From: Microbacterium sp. C7(2022)
Lineage (GTDB): Bacteria > Actinomycetota > Actinomycetes > Actinomycetales > Microbacteriaceae
Direction of reading: 5' to 3'
DNA: 64,000 nt
NCBI RefSeq assembly: GCF_028823665.1
Contig: NZ_JAPEHV010000005.1
Location: 353,073-417,072 of the forward strand
The notes below the pieces were generated by a model that worked only from the letters and a program-made list of their open reading frames with translations, was not told the origin of the DNA and made no database searches. The translations under genes were made by a program, and so were the position numbers. Within the stretch, counting starts at the first letter, position 1. Every line of letters begins with the position of its first letter. Shown here in pieces: positions 1 through 8,386 of this stretch.

Positions 1-916
1 GGTGCCTTTCGGCGTGGTGGGCTCGATCTATGAAGCGCGCCCCAACGTGACCGTCGACATCGCGGCGCTCGCCCTTCGCTCCGGCAACGCCGTCGTGTTG
101 CGCGGTGGCAGCGCTGCCGAGCGTACGAACGCAGCCCTCATTGCGGCCATGCGCGGCGCTCTGGAGCAGCAGGGCATCACCCCTGAGGCCATTCAAACCG
201 TCGATGAGTTCGGGCGCGAGGGCGCGGGCGAGTTGATGCGCGCGCGGGGAATTGTCGACGTTCTCGTGCCGCGGGGAAGCGCCTCGTTGATCGAGACCGT
301 GGTCACCGAGTCCCAGGTGCCGGTGATCGAGACCGGCGCGGGCGTGGTGCACATCGTGCTCGACTCCACCGCAAACATCGATTGGGCGCGCGACATCGTG
401 GTGAACGCGAAGGTGCAGCGCCCCAGCGTGTGCAATTCGGTAGAGACGGTGCTCGTTATTCGGGATGCCGCCGAGCGGGTGATCCCTGAGATCGTGGGCG
501 CGCTGCAACGTGACGGCGTGACGGTGCACGGTGACCCGAGCGTGCAGGCTCTGGCATCCGATGTCGTTCCTGCCGACGAAAGCGACTGGGAGGCGGAGTA
601 CCTCAGCCTCGACATCGCCATGCGCGTCGTCGAGGATCTGGACGAAGCACTGGCGCACATCCGTCAGTACTCCACGAAGCATACTGAGTCGATCATCACC
701 GCCTCCGAAGCCCACGCCGAGCGCTTTCTCGCCGAAGTGGATGCCGCGGTGGTGATGGTGAATTCGTCGACGCGGTTCACCGACGGTGGCGTGTTTGGAT
801 TCGGCGCCGAGGTGGGAATTTCGACCCAGAAGTTGCACGCGCGTGGCCCCATGGGAGTGAACGAACTCACCAGCAGCAAGTGGCTCGCGCGCGGCGCCGG
901 GCACGTGCGCGCGTGA
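1..916 (+). CDS. proA: Gamma-glutamyl phosphate reductase (5' end outside window)
   Basis: Catalyses the second step of proline synthesis, the NADPH-dependent reduction of gamma-glutamyl phosphate to glutamate semialdehyde, in the cytosol. About 304 residues are visible. The family is near 415 residues, so roughly the first quarter lies upstream, and the GTG at base 2 is internal. The NAD(P)-binding aldehyde-dehydrogenase fold is recognisable in PFGVVGSIYEARPNVT at the left edge, in the RSGNAVVLRGGSAA segment, and in the catalytic cysteine of QRPSVCNSVETV (about residue 144 of the visible part). The C-terminal FGAEVGISTQKLHARGPMG block is typical. The next gene follows after 52 bp and has its own -10-like element, so proA may end its transcript here. 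Confidence 0.96.
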   Translation, partial: VPFGVVGSIYEARPNVTVDIAALALRSGNAVVLRGGSAAERTNAALIAAMRGALEQQGITPEAIQTVDEFGREGAGELMRARGIVDVLVPRGSASLIETVVTESQVPVIETGAGVVHIVLDSTANIDWARDIVVNAKVQRPSVCNSVETVLVIRDAAERVIPEIVGALQRDGVTVHGDPSVQALASDVVPADESDWEAEYLSLDIAMRVVEDLDEALAHIRQYSTKHTESIITASEAHAERFLAEVDAAVVMVNSSTRFTDGGVFGFGAEVGISTQKLHARGPMGVNELTSSKWLARGAGHVRA

Positions 917-921
917 CCGCC

Positions 922-927
922 TAGACT
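922..927 (+). promoter_or_regulatory. Putative -10 element (TAGACT) for the 969 gene and nadD
   Basis: TAGACT lies 41 bp before the ATG at 969, directly after the proA stop. A start site near 934 would give a leader of about 35 nt that includes the GGAG ribosome binding site. No convincing -35 box is seen. Confidence 0.4.
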
Positions 928-968
928 GATACCGGCCTGCACGCCAGGCAGACCCGAACGGAGCAAGA

Positions 969-1193
969 ATGACCCTCGCCAACATCCTCGTCTTCGCAGC
1001 CGCTGAGACCGAGCACCACGGCAATGTGGCGTTGGAGACCGTGTGGTACGGAATCGTCGCGCTCGTCGTCTTCACAGGACTCGCCATGGTCACCCTGTCG
1101 TACCGCAACGTCGCCAACCGTCACGCGCACAAGGCTGAAGCGTATGCGAAGGCCCACGCCAACGACGTGCAGCAGATCGGACACGGCCACTAG
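969..1193 (+). CDS. Small single-pass membrane protein, conserved actinobacterial type
   Basis: A 74-residue protein with one hydrophobic segment (about residues 26-44, WYGIVALVVFTGLAMVTLSY) between a short acidic N-terminus and a basic, His-rich tail ending GHGH. GGAG about 6 nt before the ATG is a normal ribosome binding site. It lies between proA and nadD, a position I associate with a small hypothetical protein in Microbacteriaceae. No catalytic motif is visible and the function is unknown. The clustered histidines in the tail (about residues 52-54 and 71-74) could bind metal, but that is only a guess. Confidence 0.75.
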   Translation: MTLANILVFAAAETEHHGNVALETVWYGIVALVVFTGLAMVTLSYRNVANRHAHKAEAYAKAHANDVQQIGHGH

Positions 1194-1202
1194 GCCGACT
1201 GG

Positions 1203-1799
1203 ATGCCGGTGACGCGCACGTCGCGAATCGGCGTGATGGGAGGGACGTTCGATCCCATTCATCACGGACACCTGGTTGCGGCTAGCGAAGTAGCTCAGTC
1301 GTTCGGTCTGGATGAAGTGGTCTTCGTCCCGACCGGGAGGCCCTGGCAAAAGTCAGACGTCTCCGAAGCGGAGCACCGGTACCTCATGACGGTGATTGCG
1401 ACGGCATCCAATCCGCAATTCACCGTGAGCAGGGTCGATATCGATCGAGACGGCCCGACCTACACGATCGACACGTTGCGTGATCTGCGGGCGCAACGCC
1501 CGGGCGCGGACTTCTTCTTCATCACCGGCGCCGACGCCATAGCGCAAATTCTCAGTTGGAGAGAGCATGATGAACTGTGGGACTTGGCCCACTTCGTCGC
1601 CGTCTCTCGCCCAGGGCACGTCCTGAGCACCGACGGACTCCCGACCGAAGGGGTGAGTCTCCTCGAGATCCCGGCCCTGGCGATCTCGTCCACTGACTGT
1701 CGCGACCGCGTGGAGCGAGGAAACCCGGTGTGGTATCTCGTTCCTGACGGTGTCGTCCAATACATTGCGAAGCACGACCTCTACCGGAGCGAGGAATGA
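1203..1799 (+). CDS. nadD: Nicotinate-nucleotide adenylyltransferase
   Basis: Adenylates nicotinate mononucleotide with ATP to form deamido-NAD, in NAD synthesis. The 198-residue length is normal. The nucleotidyltransferase signature [11 protein letters not shown] is at residues 13-23. The second motif appears as ISSTDCR near residue 160 rather than the common ISSTx[19 protein letters not shown] in the middle is also characteristic. The ATG at 1203 has no obvious Shine-Dalgarno; a GTG at 1209 is an alternative start. It begins 9 bp after the small membrane gene and overlaps the next gene by 4 bp (ATGA), so translation is probably coupled with the downstream protein and rsfS. Confidence 0.96.
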   Translation: MPVTRTSRIGVMGGTFDPIHHGHLVAASEVAQSFGLDEVVFVPTGRPWQKSDVSEAEHRYLMTVIATASNPQFTVSRVDIDRDGPTYTIDTLRDLRAQRPGADFFFITGADAIAQILSWREHDELWDLAHFVAVSRPGHVLSTDGLPTEGVSLLEIPALAISSTDCRDRVERGNPVWYLVPDGVVQYIAKHDLYRSEE

Positions 1800-3022
1800 G
1801 CACACCTGAGCAACCGGCGAACCCACCGCTGACGCGCAAGAAGATGCGCGAGATCCGCAACACCGGATCGACCCCGATCATCCCCGTGGCTGATGACGAT
1901 GAGACGGCAGAACCGGCAGCGACCGTTGATGATGTGACCGTCGCTGAACCCGTCGCCGCCCCCGCAGCCGAGACGCCCTCTGAGGCCCCGCGGCCTGTGG
2001 TCACTGAGGTCCCCGCGTCGGTCGCGCCGCTTCCCCGCGCGGCAACCCCGGTTGCCGTCCCGCCTCCGCCGGTGTCGGATGCTTCCGTTGACCTCGGCGT
2101 GGCACCTCTGACACGACGCCAGGCTCGCCAGCAAGAGCGCATTCGCACGGCATCTGTGCCCGTGATCACTCCCGATGTCGCCGAGGCTGCTCGTCAGCCC
2201 GAGCCCGTGCATGCCGGGGCCGGCGCCGCGGCAGACACGGATGGCTTCCGAGCAATCTTCGGCACGGGGGCTACTCCGGTTGCCGCGCCGACGCTCGAGC
2301 CGGAGGACTTCTCGCCGGTCGAGGACGACAGCGTTTCGCAGGAGAACGAGGGCTGGCGCGACGTGGTTCTCGAAGCCACGCCTGAGACTGCCACGCTTGC
2401 CGCGAGCGTCGACGCGCACGAGGCGCCGGAAAGCGCTGAAGAGGATGTTGCCGCTGATGCGGCATCGGACGCTGAGGATGACCACAGCGACGCGGACGAG
2501 GCAGATTCCGACCGTGAATCTGAGCGTGCCGTCGTGAATCCGGCCCTGGGTGCCAACCTCCTCACGGCGGATGCTCCCGAGACAGACCTGCCGTCGTCGT
2601 TCGACCAGATTCTCGCGCGGTCGACGGGCGCGGTCTCGACGTCGAACACGTTGATCATGTCGGATGCTCCGAGCAGTGCCGACTTCACCGGTTCGCTCGT
2701 GTCGACGGGGGAAGTGATCCTCACCGGCACTCTGCAGTTGCCTGAGGGCCTGGGGTCGACGGGCCACGCGCGTGGCACCACCGACGGTAAGGAAGCGGAC
2801 GCGGTGCTGGTCGACGGCGAGCTGCCGGCGCACTCGTCGCCCACCCCGATTGCTGCCAGTGCGGCAATCAGCACCGTGAAGACGGCGGGGGAGGTCATCA
2901 AGCCCCCGGTGCCCGAGAAGGGCAGCCGCCTCATGATGACGCTGGCTATCACCGCAGGCGTCCTCGCGCTTGCGCTCGTCGGCGTATTGATCGTCGCCTT
3001 CGCGACTGGAGTGTTCTCGTGA
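1796..3022 (+). CDS. Long disordered Ala/Pro/acidic protein with C-terminal membrane anchor
   Basis: A 408-residue protein, not an enzyme I recognise. Most of it is low-complexity, rich in Ala, Pro, Val, Asp and Glu, with an acidic stretch around residues 200-245. A single hydrophobic segment near residues 380-405 sits at the extreme C-terminus, so the protein is probably tail-anchored with a cytosolic disordered arm. Two basic repeats stand out: [19 protein letters not shown] near residue 12 and [20 protein letters not shown] near residue 103. Both have the form LTR-basic-R followed by a T-S-x-P-I/V-I segment. It overlaps nadD and rsfS by 4 bp each, so it is locked into their operon. The function is unknown; a regulatory or scaffold role at the membrane is speculation. 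Confidence 0.85.
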   Translation: MSTPEQPANPPLTRKKMREIRNTGSTPIIPVADDDETAEPAATVDDVTVAEPVAAPAAETPSEAPRPVVTEVPASVAPLPRAATPVAVPPPPVSDASVDLGVAPLTRRQARQQERIRTASVPVITPDVAEAARQPEPVHAGAGAAADTDGFRAIFGTGATPVAAPTLEPEDFSPVEDDSVSQENEGWRDVVLEATPETATLAASVDAHEAPESAEEDVAADAASDAEDDHSDADEADSDRESERAVVNPALGANLLTADAPETDLPSSFDQILARSTGAVSTSNTLIMSDAPSSADFTGSLVSTGEVILTGTLQLPEGLGSTGHARGTTDGKEADAVLVDGELPAHSSPTPIAASAAISTVKTAGEVIKPPVPEKGSRLMMTLAITAGVLALALVGVLIVAFATGVFS

Positions 3023-3396
3023 CCGTACCTGCTTCCACCCAAGAGATGATCCGCATCGCCGCCGCTGCTGCGGACTCCAAGGGCGGTGAAGACCTCGTCG
3101 CGCTCGACGTTTCGGAGCCGATGCCGCTGGCAGATGGCTTTCTGCTCGTGACCGGACGCAGCGAGCGCAACGTTGCCGCGATCGCGGACGAGATCGAAGA
3201 CAAGCTTCTCGAGGCGGGGCACAAGCGCCTTCGCCGCGAGGGGCGTCAGGAAGCTCGGTGGGTGCTGGTCGACTTCGGCGACCTCATCGTCCATGTCTTC
3301 CACGAAGAAGAGCGCACCTACTACGGACTCGAGCGTCTCTGGAAAGACTGCCCGGTCATTCCGATCGACCTGCCCGCGGCAACGCCCGCGGAGTGA
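3019..3396 (+). CDS. rsfS: Ribosome silencing factor RsfS (Iojap/YbeB)
   Basis: Binds ribosomal protein uL14 and blocks joining of the ribosomal subunits when nutrients are short. The 125 residues are a normal length. The family core is visible in the sequence around DLVALDVSEPMPLADGF, in TGRSERNVAAIADEI, and in WVLVDFGDLIVHVFHEEER, followed by YYGLERLW. The GTG start overlaps the preceding stop by 4 bp. nadD-rsfS linkage is widespread in bacteria, here with one interposed gene. tRNA-Ala follows 73 bp downstream. Confidence 0.96.
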   Translation: MTVPASTQEMIRIAAAAADSKGGEDLVALDVSEPMPLADGFLLVTGRSERNVAAIADEIEDKLLEAGHKRLRREGRQEARWVLVDFGDLIVHVFHEEERTYYGLERLWKDCPVIPIDLPAATPAE

Positions 3397-3400
3397 CCCG

Positions 3401-3432
3401 TGTACAGAGCAGCCCTTCGCATGTAGTAAGCT
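3401..3432 (+). promoter_or_regulatory. Putative tRNA-Ala promoter
   Basis: TGTACA at 3401-3406 lies 17 bp before TAGTAA at 3424-3429; TAAGCT at 3427-3432 is an overlapping alternative -10. A start near 3436-3440 would give a leader of about 30 nt. That leader contains a 7-bp inverted repeat, GTTGCTC and GAGCAAC, just before the tRNA. Confidence 0.4.
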
Positions 3433-3469
3433 AGACGGGTTGCTCCGGCTCCGGTCAGAGCAACGAGAT

Positions 3470-3545
3470 GGGCCTGTGGCGCAGCTGGTAGCGCACCTGC
3501 ATGGCATGCAGGGGGTCAGGGGTTCGAGTCCCCTCAGGTCCACCA
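3470..3545 (+). tRNA. tRNA-Ala (anticodon GGC)
   Basis: A 76-nt cloverleaf. The acceptor arm GGGCCTG pairs with CAGGTCC. The anticodon stem CCTGC/GCAGG closes a 7-nt loop with GGC at the anticodon, and the T arm contains GGTTCGAGTCCC. Discriminator A and the CCA end are encoded. The region downstream (3546-3650) is visibly less GC-rich than its surroundings and leads into a broken excisionase-like gene, so this tRNA may have served as an integration site. Confidence 0.97.
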
Positions 3546-3702
3546 TAATTCCTGGTAAAGCACCGAAACTTCACTCCCTGATCAGTGAGTTTGAGTGTTT
3601 GGTAGTCGTTTGCTGGACACTTCGCCAAGTCGCGGCAGGGCGCTTTCGAGCCTTCTAGAGCTATCTGGAAGGTGCGCGGTGACGCCCGCGCACCTTCGCT
3701 GT
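3546..3702. other. Non-coding gap after tRNA-Ala
   Basis: No credible gene. Base composition is more AT-rich than elsewhere (3546-3610), with a short inverted repeat TCACT/AGTGA around 3572-3589 and the strong hairpin listed separately. I looked for, and did not see, a second copy of the tRNA-Ala 3' end. Confidence 0.5.
3669..3696 (+). terminator. Perfect 10-bp hairpin, possible terminator
   Basis: AAGGTGCGCG (3669-3678) and CGCGCACCTT (3687-3696) are exact complements around an 8-nt loop. No U-run follows, so it could be a Rho-assisted terminator for the tRNA transcript or an operator for the adjacent helix-turn-helix gene. Confidence 0.45.
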
Positions 3703-3935
3703 ATGGACAGCGGTGGCACCTCAGAGTCGGGACTTGGCAACTATGTCTCGTTGGCTGAGCTTGCCGCCGAGTTGAAGGTCTCCGTTCAGACGATCTACGA
3801 CCTGCGGAGCAAAGGCGCGGGCCGCACGGATTCCGTGTCGGCACCCAGCTAAGGTTCCGCAAGGCCGAGATCGACGCGTGGGTCGAGCGCATGGAACAGG
3901 CTGACGAGCAGCGCCACGCGGGCGGCGCAGGTGGG
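3703..3935 (+). pseudogene. Excisionase/MerR-like helix-turn-helix gene broken by a one-base deletion
   Basis: From ATG 3703 the frame reads through VSLAELAAELKVSVQTIYDL and LRSKG, the classical winged-helix start of excisionase-like DNA-binding proteins. It then shifts to nonsense and stops at 3850-3852. From about 3816 the -1 frame continues the expected domain: RGPHGFRVGTQLRFRKAEID, then AWVERMEQADEQ. Restoring one C after 3815 (GGC-CGC in place of GGC-GC) would join the halves into a typical domain of about 70 residues. The second frame has no stop before the convergent gene at 3936, so the original 3' end may also be lost. No integrase lies nearby. It is either a true relic or a sequencing error at a GC-rich run. 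Confidence 0.75.
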
Positions 3936-4379
3936 TCAAGCCGCTGTGGCTTCGGCGGGCACCGGCGTGCGGCCGGTAACGGCGCGGCGGAGCGCGACGA
4001 AGAAGACGATCATGCCTGCCGTGATCGCGATGTGCCCCAGTCCCGCGATCCCCGCGATTATCGCGTTCGATTCCTGACCGAGGACGGTGAGGGTGCCGTG
4101 CCAGATGAGCATCGCGGAGGTGAGGATCACTCCGGCGTTGTAGAGCCAGAAGAACCAGGCGAACAGCTTCGGGCTGCGGGAGATCGTGAAGACCTTTTCG
4201 AGGGCGAGCACGATCAGCAACACGATGAACCCGAGGGTCAGCAGGTGCGTATGGGCGAGGCCGAGCTGGGTGAACTGTCCCTCGGGGAAGTCGTTGAGCT
4301 TGGTGAACTCGCGGTAGAACAGGCCGGAGGCGACACCGGCGAGCATGTAGATGAACGAGGCGTTGAGCAGTCTCTTCAC
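3936..4379 (-). CDS. DUF2871 four-helix membrane protein
   Basis: A 147-residue integral membrane protein with four predicted helices (about residues 5-22, 42-62, 71-93 and 107-128). The sequence around LGLAHTHLLTLGFIVLL and WFFWLYNAGVILTSAMLIWH matches my memory of DUF2871. The conserved histidines (H43, H45, W/H near 93-94 and H116) within helices could bind haem or metal, but no function is established. It starts with GTG and has AAAGGA about 10 nt upstream. It follows the response-regulator gene by 41 bp on the same strand, so it probably belongs to the mmpL-kinase-regulator transcript. Confidence 0.8.
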   Translation of the reverse strand: MKRLLNASFIYMLAGVASGLFYREFTKLNDFPEGQFTQLGLAHTHLLTLGFIVLLIVLALEKVFTISRSPKLFAWFFWLYNAGVILTSAMLIWHGTLTVLGQESNAIIAGIAGLGHIAITAGMIVFFVALRRAVTGRTPVPAEATAA

Positions 4380-4420
4380 GGGTCAGGGATTCCTTTCGTT
4401 GGGCGGATGTCTGGTCGCGG

Positions 4421-5041
4421 TCAGATCAGGCCGGTCTCCTGCGCGACATGGATCGCGCGGGAGCGGCTGTCAACACCGAGCTTGGTAAAGATGTGGGCGA
4501 GGTGGCTCTTGACGGTGGCCTCGGTGACGAAGAGGGCACGGGCGATCTCCTTGTTCGCCGATCCGGTTGCGAGGAGACGGAGCACGTCGATCTCTCGGTC
4601 GGTGAGACGTGGGAGTGGGCTGCGCATGCCCTTGAGCACCCGGGAGGCGAGATCGGGGGCGAGTACCGTGTCGCCGGCTGCGGCACGCTGGATGCCGTCG
4701 ATGATGACGTCGGGGTCGACTTCTTTGAGGAGGTAGCCCGCTGCGCCTGCTTCGATTGCTCCAAGGATTTCGGCGTCGCGATCGAAGGTGGTCAGGATGA
4801 GCACCGCAGGGGCGGGGTCGAGGGCGCGGAGCGCGGCCGTGGTCTGGATGCCGTCGATGCCGTTGCCGAGGCGCAAGTCGCAGAGCACCACATCGGGTTG
4901 CAGGTGCGCTGCCAGGGTGATGGCTTCTTCCCCGGTCGCGGCCTCGCCGACGACCTGCAGAGTCTCCGCCACATCGAGTACGGCACGGAGCCCGCTGCGC
5001 ACGACCGGGTGGTCATCGACCAGGAGCACGGTGGTGGTCAT
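4421..5041 (-). CDS. NarL/FixJ-type response regulator
   Basis: A 206-residue two-domain regulator. The receiver domain (about residues 1-120) has the acidic pair LLVDDHPVVR at residues 7-15, the phosphoacceptor D55 in VVLCDLRLG, the conserved Thr of ILTTFD, and Lys in GYLLKEV. The C-terminal LuxR-type helix-turn-helix contains LTDREIDVLRLLATG and KEIARALFVTEATVKSHL. Its start overlaps the stop of the histidine-kinase gene by 4 bp, so the two form a cognate pair. The likely target is the promoter upstream of the linked mmpL gene, by analogy with the Bacillus YdfHI-YdfJ arrangement; this is inference. Confidence 0.95.
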   Translation of the reverse strand: MTTTVLLVDDHPVVRSGLRAVLDVAETLQVVGEAATGEEAITLAAHLQPDVVLCDLRLGNGIDGIQTTAALRALDPAPAVLILTTFDRDAEILGAIEAGAAGYLLKEVDPDVIIDGIQRAAAGDTVLAPDLASRVLKGMRSPLPRLTDREIDVLRLLATGSANKEIARALFVTEATVKSHLAHIFTKLGVDSRSRAIHVAQETGLI

Positions 5042-6321
5042 GGCATCTCCTCTGTGGTGGCGTCGGCAACGGTGACCGAGCCTGGGTCCGGACGGATCGG
5101 GAGGTGGACGGAGAGTGCGGTGCCCTCACCGGGGGTGCTCTCGAGGTCGAGGCCGCCGCCGAGTTCGCGGAGGCGCGCTCGCATGAAACGCAGGCCGTAG
5201 CTCGATCCGGCGTCGGCGTCCTGTTCCCAGGCGGGCTGGTCGAAGCCTGTGCCGTCGTCGATGATGTCGAGCCGCACGGTGTTGTCGGCATCGATGAGGC
5301 TCATGACGACACGGGATGCTCTGGCGTGGAGGCGCACGTTCGCGAGGGCCGACTGTGCGGTGCGCAGGAGTGCGACTTCGACTTCGATCGGCAGGATCGG
5401 CATCGAGTCGTCCACATGCAGCTCACCTTGGAGCCCGGTCTCGTCGCGGAGACGGTCGAGCATGCGTTGCAGTGCGGCGGCGAGGGCGTCGTCGTCGAGT
5501 TCCGCGGGGGCGAGCGCGGCGACGATGCGGCGCACGTCGGCGAGGCTGTCGCCTGCGAGGGTCTCGACCTGTGCGAGGGTGCGCGCTGCGTCTGCGTCTT
5601 CGGTGCGGCCGGCTCCGGCGTGGGCGAGGAGTCGGATCGAGGAGAGCGCTTGGGCGATGGTGTCGTGGATGTCGCGGGAGATGCGGGCGCGTTCGGCGAT
5701 GGCACCCGAGTGGCGTTGGGTGAGCGCGAGTTCGTCCTGGAGCTCGGCGGTCTCGGCTTGGGCTCGGGTAAGCGAGGCAACGAGGCGTTCGCGTTCGGTG
5801 GCGTCGCGGAGGAGTTGCAGGTAGCCGCGTGAGATGCCGAACGCGAAGATGCCACCGATGAGGGGCCCGAAGATGGTCGCGTAGTTGGTGGTGCCGTGGT
5901 GCAGGATCGGGGCGACGATCACGACCGCGAGCACGAAACCCGAGAACAGCAGCCCCCACTTCAGCGGCAGGAGGTGCCCGGCGAGGAGCCAGAGCAGGAA
6001 CGCGAGCCAGACGAACTCGGCGGAGACCGCGACCGCGGCGATCCAGATCGCGGCGAACCCGAGCAGCCACCACACCGCCAGGCTGCGTGGCCGGGTCTTC
6101 GACGGCAGGATCGTGCCTGCAGTGTGCCAAGCGAGGATCGCGACACCTGAGATGATCGCCGCAGGCATCCCCACCCCGTCGCCGATAGCGCGGATGACAC
6201 CGATGGCGGTCAGCACGACCGCCATGAGGTGCTGACCGATCGTCATCGCCCGTACCGTCGCCCTCGCGACGGCCGGGCCGGGCGGATCAGTGGACGTCAA
6301 CGGAAAGTGTACGAGACTCAT
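5038..6321 (-). CDS. Membrane sensor histidine kinase (HisKA_3 type)
   Basis: A 427-residue kinase. The N-terminal half (about residues 28-170) holds five or six hydrophobic helices and no large external sensor loop, which suggests sensing within the membrane. A coiled linker follows. The dimerisation/phosphoacceptor box RISRDIHDTIAQALSSI carries H219. The ATPase domain ends with DIIDDGTGFD and GLRFMRARL. The ATG at 6321 is preceded 8 nt upstream by GGGAGA and overlaps the mmpL stop by 35 bp. A second ATG at 6246 would avoid the overlap but has a weaker ribosome binding site. The overlaps at both ends indicate one transcript with mmpL and the regulator. Confidence 0.94.
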   Translation of the reverse strand: MSLVHFPLTSTDPPGPAVARATVRAMTIGQHLMAVVLTAIGVIRAIGDGVGMPAAIISGVAILAWHTAGTILPSKTRPRSLAVWWLLGFAAIWIAAVAVSAEFVWLAFLLWLLAGHLLPLKWGLLFSGFVLAVVIVAPILHHGTTNYATIFGPLIGGIFAFGISRGYLQLLRDATERERLVASLTRAQAETAELQDELALTQRHSGAIAERARISRDIHDTIAQALSSIRLLAHAGAGRTEDADAARTLAQVETLAGDSLADVRRIVAALAPAELDDDALAAALQRMLDRLRDETGLQGELHVDDSMPILPIEVEVALLRTAQSALANVRLHARASRVVMSLIDADNTVRLDIIDDGTGFDQPAWEQDADAGSSYGLRFMRARLRELGGGLDLESTPGEGTALSVHLPIRPDPGSVTVADATTEEMP

Positions 6322-8386
6322 GAGTCGATTCTCCCTGGCGGGCGTGCAGCTTTCCTGGCCACCAGATGCGATCCCCGGCGAGGCTGAAGATCGCGGGCAC
6401 GATTACGGTGCGCACCACGAGGGTGTCCACCAGCACGCCAATGCCGACGATGAGGCCGAGCTGTCCGAGGGTGACCAACGGCAGCACGCCGAGCGCGGCG
6501 AATACGGCGGCGAGCACGATGCCGGCACTCGTGATGACGCTGCCGGTGTGCGCGACGGCCTCGACCATGCCCGCACGCGTCCCCAACCGCGTGGCCTCGG
6601 TGCGGGCCCGATGGACCAGGAAGATCGTGTAGTCGATGCCGAGGGCGACGAGGAACAGGAACGCAAGGATGGGCACCTGGAGGTCAAGGGCCTGTTGGTC
6701 GAACAGTACCCGGCTCAGCCATGCGCCCGCCCCGATCGCAGCGACCGCGCTGGCGAGGTTCACCAGGAGCAGCACCACCGGCGCGACCAGCGAGCGCAGC
6801 AGAAGCAGCAGCACGAGGAAGCTCACCGCGAGCACCAGCGGCGCGATCAGCAGCAGGTCATGCTCGTTGCCAGCCCGCGCATCCAGTTCAGTGGCGACCG
6901 CGCCGCCCACCAATGCGTCCGCTCCCTCGATCGGGTGCACGGCCTCGCGCAGAGAGGTGATCTGGGCCAGGCTCTGTTCCGTGCCGGGCGAGTACTCGCT
7001 GGTCACCATCACTTTCGTCAGCGAGCCGTCATCTGTGGTGCCGGCGGGATGGGCGCGCACGACACCCTCGACCTCGCTTGCGGCTGTTGCGACCTCGCCC
7101 GCGGCCTCGCTGTCAGTGATGATCCAGATCGGCTGCGCCTCGCCCGGCGGGAAATGCGCCGACAGTGTCTCCAAACCTGTCGCAGACTCCGACTGCACCC
7201 GGAACTTCTCCAACTGGTCCAAGCCGACCGAAGTGCCAAACAGTCCGGTCGCCATGACCGCGAGCAGCGCGAGTCCCACCAGCAGACTCGTCACGGGACG
7301 CTCCGACACCTGAGAGGCGACCGCGCGCCAGGCCCGCCCCTGATTGACTTTTTGTCCCGGCCGCGGGATGAACGGCCAGAACACTCGGCGCCCGCACACC
7401 GCGAGGAACGGCGGCAGCACAAACAGCACCGCCGCCAGCGCGATCAGCAACCCGAGCGCGGCCGGAACGCCGAGGCCGCGCGTCATCGGGATGGTCGCGA
7501 ACAGCAGCGTGAGCAGCGCGAGCACCACCGTGACGTTCGAGGCGAGGATCGCGGGCACCGTCTTGCGCCAGGCCATGCTCAATGCCGCTCGATCATCCTC
7601 GGTGCGCTGCAGTTCTTCCCGATACCGGGAGATCAGCAGCAGGGCGTAGTTCGTGCCCGCACCGAACACGAGTACGCTCACGATGCCTGCATCAAACTCC
7701 AGATTCCAGAACGACCCCGCCGCCGCGGTGACCCGTCCGGCGAGCCCGTCGGCCAGGGCGACCACGATGAGCGGGATCAGCCACAGCACCGGCGAACGGT
7801 AGGTGACGATCAACAGGACCGCCACGATCAGGATCGTCACCAACAGCAGTGTGAAGTCCGCACCCTCGAACGCCGCCGCGATATCCGCGCCGAACGCTGG
7901 GCCGCCCGTGACGTGCAGCACCAGCCCGGCCGGGGCGTTCGCGCTGACCTCGCCCCGGAGTTCCTTGATGACCTCCGCAGTCTCGGTATTGTCCGCACCG
8001 ACGGTGATCGGAGCGACGAGGACCGCGGCCCGCCCGTCTGCGCTCACCATCGGCCCCGACGACTCGCCTGCCGCCTGCGCGTCGAGCACCGGAAGCAGGC
8101 CCGTGAGGGCTTCAACATCCGCGTCGGAAAGCTCCGCTCCATCCTCGCGGGAGGCCACCACGAGCACCGACTGGCGATCCGCGTTCGGGAACTGCTCCAT
8201 GAGCTCGCTCACCTGCATCGACTCCGAACCCACCGGAGCCTGCCCGGTGCGCGCCGGTGCCTGCGCGCCGCCGAACATACCGAACAACAACACCATCACG
8301 AGCACAGCGACGCCGAGAGCGATCCACGCGCCACCACGCGAGGTCAGCCGATCAGGGAAGCGCGAACGAACGAGAGGACCTGACAT
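6287..8386 (-). CDS. MMPL/RND-family membrane transporter
   Basis: About 699 residues. It has the two-fold repeat of this family: an N-terminal helix, a large periplasm-facing domain, five helices (from about LLVTILIVAVLLIVTYRS through GVPAALGLLIALAAVLFVLP), then a second helix, external domain and helix bundle. The SSD-like segment with GIDYTIFLVHRARTE in the second half, and AGTNYALLLISRYREE in the first, are the family signatures. The ATG at 8386 has GGAG 8 nt upstream; the frame is open to 8482 but those codons look untranslated. MMPL proteins export lipids, siderophores or drugs, and the substrate here cannot be read. It is the first gene of a transcript with a kinase, a regulator and DUF2871. 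Confidence 0.93.
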   Translation of the reverse strand: MSGPLVRSRFPDRLTSRGGAWIALGVAVLVMVLLFGMFGGAQAPARTGQAPVGSESMQVSELMEQFPNADRQSVLVVASREDGAELSDADVEALTGLLPVLDAQAAGESSGPMVSADGRAAVLVAPITVGADNTETAEVIKELRGEVSANAPAGLVLHVTGGPAFGADIAAAFEGADFTLLLVTILIVAVLLIVTYRSPVLWLIPLIVVALADGLAGRVTAAAGSFWNLEFDAGIVSVLVFGAGTNYALLLISRYREELQRTEDDRAALSMAWRKTVPAILASNVTVVLALLTLLFATIPMTRGLGVPAALGLLIALAAVLFVLPPFLAVCGRRVFWPFIPRPGQKVNQGRAWRAVASQVSERPVTSLLVGLALLAVMATGLFGTSVGLDQLEKFRVQSESATGLETLSAHFPPGEAQPIWIITDSEAAGEVATAASEVEGVVRAHPAGTTDDGSLTKVMVTSEYSPGTEQSLAQITSLREAVHPIEGADALVGGAVATELDARAGNEHDLLLIAPLVLAVSFLVLLLLLRSLVAPVVLLLVNLASAVAAIGAGAWLSRVLFDQQALDLQVPILAFLFLVALGIDYTIFLVHRARTEATRLGTRAGMVEAVAHTGSVITSAGIVLAAVFAALGVLPLVTLGQLGLIVGIGVLVDTLVVRTVIVPAIFSLAGDRIWWPGKLHARQGESTHESRTLSVDVH

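Noticed and set aside
3891..4736. Plus-strand frame starting MEQADEQ and running over DUF2871 and the regulator
   Set aside because: Only its first part belongs to the broken excisionase-like gene; the rest mirrors minus-strand genes.
6290..8383. Long plus-strand frame antisense to mmpL
   Set aside because: Gln/His/Arg-rich shadow protein; the minus strand encodes a clear MMPL transporter.
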